A program made the position numbers and the translations under genes. Below, one piece after another: positions 27,381 to 36,389 of a DNA stretch of 64,000 nt (within the stretch, counting starts at the first letter, position 1; every line of letters starts with the position of its first letter). The notes beneath the pieces were generated by a model. That model searched no databases and was not told the DNA's origin. It saw only the letters and a program-made list of their open reading frames with translations. The stretch comes from Puniceibacterium sediminis (lineage in GTDB: Bacteria; Pseudomonadota; Alphaproteobacteria; Rhodobacterales; Rhodobacteraceae): positions 62,001 through 126,000 of the forward strand of contig NZ_FZNN01000011.1 in NCBI RefSeq assembly GCF_900188035.1, written 5' to 3'.

Positions 27381-27860
27381 ATGTTCGATCTTGGCTGGTC
27401 CGAGCTTTTGCTCATCGGGGTCGTGGCCCTGATCGTGGTGGGTCCCAAGGACCTGCCGGTACTGTTCCGCAATGTCGGGAAGTTCATGGGGCGTGCCAAA
27501 GGCATGGCGCGTGAATTCAGCAAGGCGATGAACGACGCCGCGGATGAGACAGGCGTCAAGGATGTGGCCAAGACCTTCAAGACGGCGGCAAATCCGATGT
27601 CGTCCGCCATGGACGGGGTCCGGGACGCGGCGAAGTCGATGACCAACCTGAACCTTGATCCGAAAAGCGAGACCGGCAAGCTGGCGAAAGAGCGCGAGGC
27701 GGACCGCAAGAAGATCGAGGTGTCGACGGCGCGGGCTGCGGCAGATCGCAAGAAGCGCGAAGCCGAATCCGCCGCCAAGCGCGCCGATGAGATGGAGGCC
27801 GAAATGAAGGCCGAGGCGCAGATCGGCCCCGATGCCGATGCGCCCAAGGGTGATGCATGA
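27381..27860 (+). CDS. tatB: Tat translocase subunit TatB
   Basis: TatB works with TatC as the receptor for twin-arginine signal peptides. The 159-residue protein begins [26 protein letters not shown], the typical TatB N-terminus with the conserved Glu8 in the membrane helix and the GPK/DLP hinge. A long charged amphipathic and coiled-coil region rich in Ala, Lys and Glu follows. Its last 4 bp overlap the tatC start (ATGA). Confidence 0.96.
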   Translation: MFDLGWSELLLIGVVALIVVGPKDLPVLFRNVGKFMGRAKGMAREFSKAMNDAADETGVKDVAKTFKTAANPMSSAMDGVRDAAKSMTNLNLDPKSETGKLAKEREADRKKIEVSTARAAADRKKREAESAAKRADEMEAEMKAEAQIGPDADAPKGDA

Positions 27861-28801
27861 GCGTGAATGACGATATCGAGGATTCCAGCGCGCCGCTGAT
27901 CGAGCATCTGGCAGAGCTGCGCACGCGGCTGATCCGGTCGGCGGTGGCGTTCATCATCGGGATGGTGCTGGCCTTTACCGTGGCCCAGCCGATCCTGCAG
28001 TTCCTGCTGCATCCGATCGAAGAGACGCTGCGCAATCTGGGCGATCCGTCGCCGACGATGCAGTATACCTCGCCTCAGGAATATCTGTTCACGCTGTTCC
28101 GGATTTCCATGGTGTTCGGCTTTGCGCTGGCATTTCCGGTGATCTCTTACCAGATGTGGCGGTTTGTGGCGCCGGGGCTGTACAAGTCCGAAAAGGGGGC
28201 GTTTCTGCCCTTCATGATCGCTTCGCCCTTCATGTTTTTGCTGGGCGCGAGCTTTGCGCATTTTGTCGTGACGCCGCTGGCGATGCAGTTTTTCCTGGGC
28301 TTTGCGGACGTCAGTTCGATCTTTGCCAACCTGTTGCAGCACGCGGCGGTGAGTGTTTCCGAGGGTGTGACGACTGCGCTGCCGGTCGATGCCGCTGTGG
28401 TGCCTGAAACGGTTGACGGCATACGGATCACCTTTTTCGGTAAGGTGAATGAATCGCTGGATATCACGCTGAAGTTCATCATGGCCTTCGGTATGTGTTT
28501 CCAGCTGCCGGTGCTGCTGACGCTGATGGGCAAGGCGGGCCTTGTGTCTGCCGCAGGTCTGGGCGCGGTGCGCAAATACGCGATGGTGGGCATTCTGGTG
28601 CTGGCCGCCGTGGTGACGCCGCCGGATGTGACGACGCAGGTGATCCTGTTTGTGGTGGTGTACGGCCTTTACGAGATGTCGATCCTTCTTGTGCGCATGG
28701 TCGAGCGGAAGCGCGAAAAGGATCTGCGGGCACAGGGCCTGTGGTTCGAGGATGACGCCGACGAAGATCCGATGGCGGCCGAGTTCGAGGACGACAAGTG
28801 A
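27857..28801 (+). CDS. tatC: Tat translocase subunit TatC
   Basis: TatC is the polytopic membrane subunit that binds the twin-arginine motif. The 314-residue protein starts with the conserved cytosolic segment [17 protein letters not shown]. It has six predicted helices and contains PLxxFF-like and [16 protein letters not shown] motifs. There is an insert of about 30 residues between the third and fourth helices ([24 protein letters not shown]), as in other alphaproteobacterial TatC proteins, and an acidic C-terminus. It overlaps tatB by 4 bp and the DUF815 gene by 4 bp. Confidence 0.97.
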   Translation: MSVNDDIEDSSAPLIEHLAELRTRLIRSAVAFIIGMVLAFTVAQPILQFLLHPIEETLRNLGDPSPTMQYTSPQEYLFTLFRISMVFGFALAFPVISYQMWRFVAPGLYKSEKGAFLPFMIASPFMFLLGASFAHFVVTPLAMQFFLGFADVSSIFANLLQHAAVSVSEGVTTALPVDAAVVPETVDGIRITFFGKVNESLDITLKFIMAFGMCFQLPVLLTLMGKAGLVSAAGLGAVRKYAMVGILVLAAVVTPPDVTTQVILFVVVYGLYEMSILLVRMVERKREKDLRAQGLWFEDDADEDPMAAEFEDDK

Positions 28802-29637
28802 GCAAGACGTTGAAACGGATTGCCGAGGCGCTGGAGCGGATGGCTCCGGCGCCGATGGCGGCCCCGGATCTGGACGCGGCAGAGGCGTTTGTCTGGCACG
28901 TCGGCCCGGACCGTCTGGAGCCGGTGCAAAAGGTGTCGCGGGTGGATCTTGACCTGTTGATCGGGATCGATCGCAGCCGCGAGACCCTGTTGACCAATAC
29001 CGAACAGTTTGCGCGCGGGTTGCCCGCGAACAACGCCCTGCTTTGGGGCGCGCGGGGGATGGGCAAGTCATCGCTGGTGAAATCGGTCCATGCCGAGGTT
29101 CTGGCGCGTGGACTGCCGCTGAAGATCGTCGAGCTTCAGCGCGAGGATCTGCCATCGGTCGCCAGGTTGCTGAACCTGCTGCGCGGCGCGGATCACCGGT
29201 TCCTGCTGTTTTGCGACGACCTGTCGTTTTCCAACGATGACCAGCATTACAAGAGCTTGAAGGCGGTTCTGGATGGCGGGATCGAGGGGCGGCCGGAAAA
29301 CGTGCTGTTCTACGCGACATCGAACCGCCGCCACCTGATGCCGCGCGACATGATCGAGAACGAGCGGTCGAGCGCGATCAATCCCGGTGAGGCGGTCGAG
29401 GAGAAGGTGTCCCTGTCTGACCGGTTCGGGCTGTGGCTGGGCTTTCATCCCTGCACGCAGGACGATTATCTGGCGATGATCGATGGCTATTGTGCGGCGC
29501 ATGATTTGGTCGTTGCGCCCGATGTCCTGCGCGCCGAGGCGATCGAGTGGCAGGCGACACGCGGGTCGCGGTCTGGGCGCGTGGCCTGGCAGTTCTTTGT
29601 CGATCTGGCCGGACGACAGGGCTTGCGCATTTCCTGA
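28798..29637 (+). CDS. DUF815 family AAA-type ATPase
   Basis: The 279-residue protein matches the DUF815 P-loop ATPase family. It has Walker A GARGMGKSSLVKSV at about residues 83-96, the Walker B-like FLLFCDDLSF, and the conserved LFYATSNRRHLMPR and DRFGLWLGFHPC stretches. Its role is not established. It starts at GTG overlapping the tatC stop (GTGA), so it is translated with the Tat genes. Whether it takes part in export or membrane-protein handling is only suggested by this position. Confidence 0.88.
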   Translation: MSKTLKRIAEALERMAPAPMAAPDLDAAEAFVWHVGPDRLEPVQKVSRVDLDLLIGIDRSRETLLTNTEQFARGLPANNALLWGARGMGKSSLVKSVHAEVLARGLPLKIVELQREDLPSVARLLNLLRGADHRFLLFCDDLSFSNDDQHYKSLKAVLDGGIEGRPENVLFYATSNRRHLMPRDMIENERSSAINPGEAVEEKVSLSDRFGLWLGFHPCTQDDYLAMIDGYCAAHDLVVAPDVLRAEAIEWQATRGSRSGRVAWQFFVDLAGRQGLRIS

Positions 29638-29688
29638 CATTGGGAACGTGATCCGGCGGTGCGCGCTGGCGCGCGCGCACGGTATCTC

Positions 29689-29709
29689 GGCACCGCCTTT
29701 GGCGGTGCC
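29689..29709. terminator. Short hairpin between convergent genes
   Basis: GGCACCGCC, a TTT loop and GGCGGTGCC form a perfect 9-bp stem 52 bp after the DUF815 stop and before the 3' end of the nlpD-like gene. No T-run follows, so it is a possible rather than certain terminator. Confidence 0.5.
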
Positions 29710-29851
29710 TTGGGTTGGCGCGGGTTGCGGGGGCAGTTTGCTGCTGTGACGGAGCGCGTGCCGCCGGGTTGGGATACCTCCGGCGGGGATATCTTCGGGC
29801 AGATGAAACCGCGAGAGGCCGGTAAGGCCCATCGCGGTTTCCGGGCGCTGA

Positions 29852-31060
29852 TTATTTCAGATATTTCATCGGATCGACGGAATCAAAGCCGTTGCGGACC
29901 TCGAAGTGCATGCGCGCCGGGTCGCCTGCGCGGACGACGCCGATGGTCTGGCCACGGCTGACGGGATCGCCCTTTTGCACCGTCAGCCCGTCGATATGGG
30001 TGTAGACGGTCAGCAGGTTGTCCGGGTGTTTGATCACCAGAATGGGGATGTTTTCCGTATTGGTGGTGATCGCGGCGACGGTGCCATTGGCGGCGGCCCG
30101 GACGGGACTGCCGACCGGGGCGGCGATGTCGATGCCGTCATTCTTGCCCTTGGCATATTCGCGGATGATGCTGCCCTGCACCGGATAGCTCATCGCGGCA
30201 GAGGCGGTGGCAGGTGCGTTTTGCGTGCCGATATCGGGTTTCGGCACTGCCGGGGCCGGGGCGGCGGCGGGCAGGGTTGTGGCGGCGGGCAGGGGTTTCG
30301 AGGCACTGGGCGGAACCGGCGTGGGGCTGCCCGCGCCGGGCGCTGTGGTGGAAGCCGCAGCCGATTGCTGGCTGCCGGGCAGAGCGGTGGGGATCAGCAG
30401 GTATTGGCCGGCGCGCAGGGTATAGTTGCTGTCGAGACCGTTCCAGTCGCTGAGCGCGCGGGGCGTGATGCCGTAGAGGCGCGCGATGCTGAAGGCGGTT
30501 TCGCCGCGCTGGACCTGGTGGCGGATGGGTTCGGCGCCGCCTGTCGTCGTGCTGCTGCTGCTGGTTCCGGTGGCGGCAGGGGTCGGTGAGGCGCGGTCGA
30601 TGGCAGCACCTGCAAGGGTGGTGATGTCGATGGCCCCGGCGGGAGTGATCGCGCCCGTTGTTGGTGTGGCAGCGGCGACGCGGCGCGGCAGGGCGATCAC
30701 TTCGCCCGCGCGCAGGGTATCACCCGGCTGGATGCCATTGTACGTCGCGAGTTCCGCCGCAGGAAGACCGACGCGGCTGGCGAGGCTGGCAAGCGTGTCG
30801 CCACGTTCAGCCACGGCGACCTGATAGGTGGGATAGCTGAGCACGCCGCGTGCATCCGGGACGGGCCGGGAGGCGGTGGCCATGGCGGCCGCCTCGGAGG
30901 TGTCGACCGAGCCGCCGATCCGTCCGCGCATATCAAGGTCCATGGGGCGCGAACAGGCCGTGGCCGCCAGCAGGGCGATGCCGACGCAGGTGAGCCGGGG
31001 CAGCGCGGCGAAGGTGCGGCGAATGGGGGGCGTGGAGAAGGGGGCGTGGGTCACTGTCAT
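29852..31060 (-). CDS. nlpD: NlpD-like LysM/M23 lipoprotein, catalytic site degenerate
   Basis: The 402-residue protein has a lipobox ending LLAATAC (Cys36), so it should be an outer-membrane or periplasmic lipoprotein. Two LysM peptidoglycan-binding domains lie at about residues 77-125 and 184-232. A Pro/Ala-rich linker and a C-terminal M23 (LytM) domain follow at about 305-395. The LytM site is incomplete: the first zinc histidine is replaced in NDGIDIAAP, and the HxH motif reads RMHFEV. This is the pattern of E. coli NlpD and EnvC, which activate amidases rather than cut murein. GAGGA precedes the ATG. It lies downstream of surE-pcm. Confidence 0.88.
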   Translation of the reverse strand: MTVTHAPFSTPPIRRTFAALPRLTCVGIALLAATACSRPMDLDMRGRIGGSVDTSEAAAMATASRPVPDARGVLSYPTYQVAVAERGDTLASLASRVGLPAAELATYNGIQPGDTLRAGEVIALPRRVAAATPTTGAITPAGAIDITTLAGAAIDRASPTPAATGTSSSSTTTGGAEPIRHQVQRGETAFSIARLYGITPRALSDWNGLDSNYTLRAGQYLLIPTALPGSQQSAAASTTAPGAGSPTPVPPSASKPLPAATTLPAAAPAPAVPKPDIGTQNAPATASAAMSYPVQGSIIREYAKGKNDGIDIAAPVGSPVRAAANGTVAAITTNTENIPILVIKHPDNLLTVYTHIDGLTVQKGDPVSRGQTIGVVRAGDPARMHFEVRNGFDSVDPMKYLK

Positions 31061-31121
31061 CTCGAATATCCTCGGGTGCGTCCCTTGTTTGCCGGGACGT
31101 CGTCATGAAACTGTGTCGGTC

Positions 31122-31766
31122 TCAGCTGTCCTTGCCCAGACCTTCGACCAGCGGCACAAAGCGCACGGGGCGCATTTCGTCGTATTCATAGCCCGTTTCA
31201 TGCCGCGTTACACGGATCAGGCTTTGGACCGTGTCGGACTGGCCGACCGGCAGCACCATGATACCGCCAATCTTGAGCTGGGCCAAGAGCGGGCCGGGGG
31301 GATCCTCGGCTGCGGCGGTGACCAAAATCCGGTCAAACGGTGCCTGATCGGGCAAGCCGTGGGAACCGTCCGCCGTGAAGGCGGTGATGTTGGTAAGGCC
31401 GAGCTGATCAAAGACCATACGCGCCTCGCGGACGAGGCGCATGTGGCGATCGACGGTGTAGACCCGGCGCACCAGACAGGACAGGATCGCCGCCTGATAG
31501 CCCGAGCCGGTGCCGACTTCTAGCACCTTGTCGCGGGAGCTGAGTTTCAGCGCCTGGGTCATCAGCCCGACCACGGACGGCTGGGAAATGGTCTGGCCAC
31601 AGGCGATCGGCAGGGGCATGTCGTCATAGGCGCGGTCGGTGAAATAGCCGCGGATAAAGGGGCCGCGGTCGATCTTTTCCATCGCGCTGAGCACGGCATG
31701 GTCGGTCACGCCCTTGGAGCGGAGCGCATAGAGGAACTGCATCTTGCGTTCCGCCTCCTCATTCAT
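31122..31766 (-). CDS. pcm: Protein-L-isoaspartate O-methyltransferase
   Basis: Pcm methylates isoaspartyl residues in aged proteins, using S-adenosylmethionine, and so starts their repair. The 214-residue protein has the conserved [23 protein letters not shown] and the SAM motif [40 protein letters not shown] follows, all in the usual order. Its ATG overlaps the surE stop by 4 bp (ATGA), the common surE-pcm arrangement. Confidence 0.96.
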   Translation of the reverse strand: MNEEAERKMQFLYALRSKGVTDHAVLSAMEKIDRGPFIRGYFTDRAYDDMPLPIACGQTISQPSVVGLMTQALKLSSRDKVLEVGTGSGYQAAILSCLVRRVYTVDRHMRLVREARMVFDQLGLTNITAFTADGSHGLPDQAPFDRILVTAAAEDPPGPLLAQLKIGGIMVLPVGQSDTVQSLIRVTRHETGYEYDEMRPVRFVPLVEGLGKDS

Positions 31767-32548
31767 GCGAAAGCGTCTTTCAGCATATCAAGCTGGTCGT
31801 GCGCGGTAAGGTCGGCGCGCATCGGCGTGACGCTGATGTAGCCCGCAAGGTTCACATCCGCATCCGAGCCGGGGTGCGTGGCGGCGCGCTGATCGCCGCC
31901 CTTGATCCACAGGAACCGACGGCCCGAGGGCGAGAGGTGCGGCTCGACCGCGAAGGTGGTGTTTTCGCGAAACCCCTGCGGCGCGACGCGGGTGCCGAGC
32001 ACATCCCTGGCGGCGACGGGCGGGAAATTGACGTTGTAGAACAGGCGGTAGTCCTTTTGCGCGGGCGGGTCGGCGCGCAGGATGCGACGGATGGTGTCGG
32101 CGCCATGGGTGGCGGCGGCCTCGAACGGGTCGTCGAGATGGACATTGTCGGGGCCGTAATACTGCGACAGGGCGATCGAGGGCACGCCCTGAAGGGCCGC
32201 CTCCATCGCGCCGCCGATGGTGCCGGAATAGAGCACGTTTTCGGCCGAGTTGTTGCCCCGGTTGATGCCTGAAAGAACCAGATCGGGGGGCGTATCCTTC
32301 ATCACGTCATGCAGGCCGGCAAGCACGCAGTCGGCGGGGCTGCCTTCGGCGGCGAAGGTGCGTTCACCCAGCTGGGCGATCATGGTGGGATGGGTGTAGC
32401 TGATGCAGTGACCGACGCCGGACTGTTCAAAAGCCGGGGCGACGGTCCAGATGTCGCTGTCGTCATCGACCAGCGCAAGCGCGATCTGGTGCAGCACCTT
32501 GAGGCCGGGCGCGTTGATACCGTCGTCATTCGTGATGAGAATACGCAT
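31763..32548 (-). CDS. surE: 5'/3'-nucleotidase SurE
   Basis: SurE is a metal-dependent phosphatase acting on nucleoside 5'- and 3'-monophosphates, linked to stationary-phase survival. The 261-residue protein begins [19 protein letters not shown], which contains the metal-binding Asp pair. It also has [14 protein letters not shown] and the [25 protein letters not shown] block. The frame is open 30 codons further upstream, but [10 protein letters not shown] is the conserved start. pcm follows with a 4-bp overlap. Confidence 0.97.
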   Translation of the reverse strand: MRILITNDDGINAPGLKVLHQIALALVDDDSDIWTVAPAFEQSGVGHCISYTHPTMIAQLGERTFAAEGSPADCVLAGLHDVMKDTPPDLVLSGINRGNNSAENVLYSGTIGGAMEAALQGVPSIALSQYYGPDNVHLDDPFEAAATHGADTIRRILRADPPAQKDYRLFYNVNFPPVAARDVLGTRVAPQGFRENTTFAVEPHLSPSGRRFLWIKGGDQRAATHPGSDADVNLAGYISVTPMRADLTAHDQLDMLKDAFA

Positions 32549-32699
32549 GAAATTGCCTGTCCTGTCTTTTTCTCTGCATATGCGAGAGGTGGGCGGGGGG
32601 CAAGCGGCGGGGACCGCTGCACGCCACCCCGGCGGCAATGCGGGGCAGCTGTGCCACGGTCGGATCTGCGTATTTCCGACAGAGAAGACGGGGGTGGCG

Positions 32700-33350
32700 T
32701 CAGGCGGTCAGGGCAAGCGTGGACAGCAGCCGGGCGGCCTCATCCCGGGGATGGGCCAGAGCATCGCGGTTTTCACCGGGGAAGAACCGCGCGCGGGTGG
32801 CCGTTCCCATCGGGCGGGGCGACAGGATCTGCACCCGGGGGCCGGTTTTTTCGGTTTCGGCCTGCCAGCTGCGCGCCAGGGCGATTTGCGCGGCCTTGGT
32901 GGTGCCGTAGTGGCCAAAGAACTTTTCGCCGCCGCGCGGGTCGTCAAAGAACAGCGCGGTTCCGGTGGTGCCCAGCAGGGGCGCGATATAGGGGATCAGA
33001 TGGCCCATCGCGGTGAGGTTGATGGACACGGATTTTGCCCAATCCTTGGCGTCGATATGGTTGGCCGGGGTCAGGGGGGCGGCATGGATCGCCGGATGCG
33101 CCCAGAGCGCGACGCTGCCCCAGCGGTCATAGATCGAGCGGCAGAGCTGGGCCATCGCCTCGGGTTTGGTGATGTCCATGGGGGCGAGTGTGGCCTGACC
33201 ACCGCGCGCCTTGATGCGGTCATCAAGGTCTTCTAGCCCGCCAACGGTACGGGCGACGGCGACGATGTGATGTGTGTCGGACAGGGCCTCGGCCAGGGCA
33301 AAGCCAAGGCCGCGTGAGGCACCGGTGATGAGGGCGATGGGCTGTGTCAT
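32700..33350 (-). CDS. Short-chain dehydrogenase/reductase family protein
   Basis: The protein of about 216 residues has the SDR cofactor motif [14 protein letters not shown] near the N-terminus and the active-site Y-x3-K in [16 protein letters not shown]. Between them is FFDDPRG, where most members have a serine, so the usual catalytic Ser is not obvious. Substrate is unknown. I start it at [14 protein letters not shown], the normal SDR N-terminus; the frame continues upstream. It stands between surE and a small conserved gene, all on the minus strand. Confidence 0.85.
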   Translation of the reverse strand: MTQPIALITGASRGLGFALAEALSDTHHIVAVARTVGGLEDLDDRIKARGGQATLAPMDITKPEAMAQLCRSIYDRWGSVALWAHPAIHAAPLTPANHIDAKDWAKSVSINLTAMGHLIPYIAPLLGTTGTALFFDDPRGGEKFFGHYGTTKAAQIALARSWQAETEKTGPRVQILSPRPMGTATRARFFPGENRDALAHPRDEAARLLSTLALTA

Positions 33351-33463
33351 GGCGGGGTGCATGGGCCAGTCGCGCGGCGGGGTCAAGAGGTTGGCGTGCC
33401 GGAGCGGCGTGGTTTTCGGCCTTTGGGGATTCCTGCAGTGCCGTTGCCGCCTGGGCCCGTGGT

Positions 33464-33733
33464 TCAGCCGCCCGGCATTTCGAGCCATTGGGCGCGACCG
33501 TTCTGGCCCAATGCGATGCGCGCGGCATCGATTGCATATACGGTGTCCTGCCCGAGCCGATCACCCAGCGAGACCCGCGCCACGCGCCCGTCCGGCAGGC
33601 GCAGGAGTGCCTGAGGGGCGGCCTGTGTGCCAAAGGTGCCCAGCAGGACAAGCCGGTTGAGGTTGATTTCGGTCCGATGTGTCGCAGAGCGTGCGACGCT
33701 GGTGGGTGTTTGTGTGGTGGTGGTCTGTGTCAT
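33464..33733 (-). CDS. Small conserved protein of unknown function
   Basis: I do not recognise a named family with certainty. The protein (about 89 residues from MTQTTTTQTP; a start 8 codons earlier is possible) has a low-complexity Thr-rich N-terminus. A compact domain follows: TEINLNRLVLLGTFGTQAAPQALLRL, PDGRVARVSLGDRLG, and a closing strand ending WLEMPGG. The beta-rich pattern around RVARVSLGDRLGQDTVYAID is reminiscent of PilP/GspC-type periplasmic domains, but no signal peptide or membrane helix is present. It may share a transcript with the following SDR gene. Confidence 0.65.
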   Translation of the reverse strand: MTQTTTTQTPTSVARSATHRTEINLNRLVLLGTFGTQAAPQALLRLPDGRVARVSLGDRLGQDTVYAIDAARIALGQNGRAQWLEMPGG

Positions 33734-33858
33734 GTTTCCTGAACTGTCATTCCGCAAAGTACGGCGCAGCTATGCTGCGGCGCGGCGAAACGAAAGCCCG
33801 TGAAATCAGATCGTGGCAGGATCGGCAGAAGCCTGCTTGCCCATCGGTTGACGCCGGC

Positions 33859-34416
33859 CTAGTCGCGCGTCAGGTGCGGGCGAATATCCTTGCCTGAGGC
33901 TGCGTAGATATCGAGCAGTTCATCAAAGGAAATGCCGTTTTTCTGGCCCTCGGCCAGCGGACCTTCGGCGATGATGAGGCGCGGGCGTTCCAGCCCGGTG
34001 CCGGGAACCAGCGTGCCATGGGCCGCGTCGCCGAAATGCGGCAGGTCATTGGCCACCGTCGCAGGGATCGAAGTGACGGGTGCGCCGTCTTCGGTCGAGC
34101 CATCGAGATAGGCATAGAAATCGGTGGGGGAAACCTCGGCCCAGAGGCCGAAAAAGAAAACTTCGGTATCGCTGCCGCGCAGGGGCAGGAGGATCACGCA
34201 GCGCAGGAACCGGCGGTTGTTGAGACGGCAGAGTTCCGAGGAGAGTTTGTCATCGCCGACCTTGAGCATCTCTTCGCTGCGGGGGCCGTGGGGCCAGTCA
34301 TCGGGTTCTTCGAAACCAATGTCGAAGACGCCGGAGAAATGTTTCCCACAGCACGGGCAGGCGCGTAGGGGGTCATTGAAACGCCGCCAGCGGGCATCAA
34401 GATCAAGCAGACTCAT
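33859..34416 (-). CDS. DUF2199 domain protein
   Basis: The 185-residue protein (start MSLLDLDARWRRF) has a CPCCGKHFSGVFDIGFEEPDDW segment in which two cysteines form a CxxC knuckle. The DUF2199 core follows, with EVFFFGLWAEVSPTDFYAYLD and a C-terminal GISFDELLDIYAAS. The family has no known reaction; the acidic and aromatic core suggests a small enzyme-like or binding fold. The frame is open 14 codons further upstream. It is read in the same direction as purF but about 320 bp downstream of it. Confidence 0.8.
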   Translation of the reverse strand: MSLLDLDARWRRFNDPLRACPCCGKHFSGVFDIGFEEPDDWPHGPRSEEMLKVGDDKLSSELCRLNNRRFLRCVILLPLRGSDTEVFFFGLWAEVSPTDFYAYLDGSTEDGAPVTSIPATVANDLPHFGDAAHGTLVPGTGLERPRLIIAEGPLAEGQKNGISFDELLDIYAASGKDIRPHLTRD

Positions 34417-34626
34417 TGAAGTGAACCATCCCAAGCTTTGCGATAACTGTTTAGCCAATCTTCAGGGTAAGGGTTTGAAGATTCGTGAAGGATACTAGAA
34501 TAGTCAGGTAAAAACACCGCAGATTATTGTTATCGCGGTCCCGATTATTGCCCCGTGCGGGATGATCCAAGTCGCGAAAAGTCGGGATTTTTTCCCGAGA
34601 TCCGCATTTGGAACCGCTTAAATATT

Positions 34627-34743
34627 TCAGTGTCCGCGCCAGAATGAGGGACGCCTTGGAGCAAGGTCCGTAAGGATGCCTTTGACCAGCAGCGCCGGTT
34701 GGACTGTTGTCCCTGGCGCGGCGCTGCTGGTCATCATTGTCAT
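34627..34743 (-). CDS. Candidate 38-residue ORF overlapping the purF stop
   Basis: This frame starts with an ATG that overlaps the purF stop codon (ATGA) and encodes MTMMTSSAAPGTTVQPALLV followed by 18 more residues ending WRGH. No family is recognised. A 13-bp inverted repeat lies within it, so it may be only a by-product of a hairpin after purF. Confidence 0.3.
   Translation of the reverse strand: MTMMTSSAAPGTTVQPALLVKGILTDLAPRRPSFWRGH
34684..34732. repeat. Inverted repeat downstream of purF
   Basis: Perfect 13-bp arms GACCAGCAGCGCC and GGCGCTGCTGGTC are separated by 23 bases, starting 8 bp past the purF stop. It would form a stable hairpin in the purF mRNA and may mark the transcript end. 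There is no U-run. Confidence 0.6.
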
Positions 34744-36200
34744 TCGGCGGCGGTCTTGAGTTTGAAGCCTTTCTGGATCTGATCGGCAGGCTCGACCGGG
34801 TATTCGCCGGAGAAACAGGCGTCGCAATACTGCGGCTGCTTGGGATTGCGGCCCTCAGCCTCGCCCACGGCGCGGTAGAGACCGTCAAGCGAGATGAAGC
34901 GCAGCGAGTCGACGTTGAGATGTTCGCGCATCTCTTCTTCGGTCATGGTCGCGGCGAGCAGTTTTTCCCGCTGGGGCGTGTCGACGCCGTAGAAACAGGG
35001 CCATGCGGTGGGCGGCGACGCGATGCGAAAGTGCACCTCGGCGGCGCCGGCATCCAGGATCATCTCCTTGATCTTGCGCGAGGTGGTGCCGCGCACGACC
35101 GAATCGTCGACCAGGATCACCCGCTTGCCCTTGATCAGGGCACGGTTGACGTTGAGTTTCAGACGCACGCCCATGTTGCGGATCTGTTCGGTGGGTTCGA
35201 TGAAGGTGCGGCCCATGTATTGGTTGCGCACGATACCCATGCCGTAGGGAATGCCGGATTCATGCGCAAAGCCGATGGCCGCCGGGGTGCCGGAATCGGG
35301 CACGGGGCAGACGAGGTCGGCATCGACCGGAGCTTCGCGGGCCAGTTCCACACCGATCTGACGGCGGGTTTCATAGACCGAGCGGTTGCCGATGATCGAA
35401 TCGGGACGCGAGAAATAGACATGTTCGAAGATGCAGAAACGCGATTTCTGCGGGCGGAAGGGGCGCAGGGATTCGACGCCCTTTTCCGCAGAGATCACCA
35501 CCATTTCCCCCGGCTCGATCTCGCGGACATATTCCGCGCCGATGATGTCGAGCGCGCAGGTTTCCGAGCTGAGAACCCAGCCGTCAGCGACCTTGCCCAG
35601 TACCAGCGGGCGCACGCCCAGCGGGTCGCGTACACCGATGAGTTTGGTGCGGGTCATGGCAACGACGCTGAATGCGCCCTCGACACGGCGCAGGGCGTCT
35701 TCCATCCGCTCGGGGATGTTACGCTGAAGCGAGCGGGCCATGAGGTGGATGATACATTCGCTGTCCGAGGAGGACTGGAAGATCGAACCGCGTTCGATCA
35801 GCTCGCGGCGCAGGGCGTCGGCATTGGTGATGTTGCCGTTGTGGGCGATCGCCGCCCCGCCCATGGAAAATTCACCAAAGAAGGGCTGAACGTCGCGGAT
35901 CTGGGTTGGTCCCTTTGATCCGGCGGTGGAATAGCGGACGTGGCCGATGGCAAGCGGGCCGGGCAGTGTCTGCATCAGCGACTGAGAGGTGAAGTTGTCG
36001 CGGACATAGCCAAAGCGGCGCGCCGAGTTGAAACCGTGTTCTTCGTCGTGGCTGACGATTCCCCCGGCTTCCTGTCCCCGGTGCTGCAGGGCGTGCAGAC
36101 CAAGGGCTACGAAGTTTGCAGCATCCGTGACGCCGATCACGCCGAAGATACCGCACTCCTCTTTCAGTTTGTCATCATCAAAGGGGTGGGCGGGAGGCAT
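34740..36200 (-). CDS. purF: Amidophosphoribosyltransferase
   Basis: PurF makes 5-phosphoribosylamine from PRPP and glutamine, the first step of purine synthesis. The 486-residue protein has a short propeptide (about 15 residues, ending KLKEE) before the N-terminal nucleophile Cys16 (CGIFGV). The glutaminase half has GLHALQHRGQEAGGI. The PRTase half has the PRPP loop VILVDDSVVRGTTSRK. Near the C-terminus, CFSGEYPVE and related cysteines resemble the iron-sulfur type of the enzyme. A start 18 codons upstream is possible. A histidine kinase gene separates it from cvpA. Confidence 0.97.
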   Translation of the reverse strand: MPPAHPFDDDKLKEECGIFGVIGVTDAANFVALGLHALQHRGQEAGGIVSHDEEHGFNSARRFGYVRDNFTSQSLMQTLPGPLAIGHVRYSTAGSKGPTQIRDVQPFFGEFSMGGAAIAHNGNITNADALRRELIERGSIFQSSSDSECIIHLMARSLQRNIPERMEDALRRVEGAFSVVAMTRTKLIGVRDPLGVRPLVLGKVADGWVLSSETCALDIIGAEYVREIEPGEMVVISAEKGVESLRPFRPQKSRFCIFEHVYFSRPDSIIGNRSVYETRRQIGVELAREAPVDADLVCPVPDSGTPAAIGFAHESGIPYGMGIVRNQYMGRTFIEPTEQIRNMGVRLKLNVNRALIKGKRVILVDDSVVRGTTSRKIKEMILDAGAAEVHFRIASPPTAWPCFYGVDTPQREKLLAATMTEEEMREHLNVDSLRFISLDGLYRAVGEAEGRNPKQPQYCDACFSGEYPVEPADQIQKGFKLKTAAE

Positions 36201-36389
36201 CTCGAGATCCAAGGGGCAGCTCCGAATCCGTTGCGTGAGGTATGGGGCACTCATAGGCGCTTGTTACCTATGTGTCACGGAGGGATCACAGCGCAAGTGC
36301 TGCGGTGCAACATTTCGTTAAGGATTGTGGTCGGAATTATGAGCACAGGGTTAAGATTTGTCCCGAATTTGCAGCAATTCGACAGGTGA

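Noticed and set aside
26999-29320. 773-residue minus-strand frame over tatABC
   Set aside because: The Arg/Ser/Pro-rich sequence is a shadow; tatA, tatB, tatC and the DUF815 gene are clear on the other strand.
32622-32699. Inverted repeat CGCCACCCC/GGGGTGGCG between surE and the SDR gene
   Set aside because: Arms of 9 bp separated by 60 bases in G+C-rich DNA are weak evidence for a functional structure.
34676-34759. 27-codon plus-strand ORF with a hydrophobic stretch, antisense to the purF end
   Set aside because: No spaced ribosome site, and it lies in the inverted repeat, so a chance frame is more likely.
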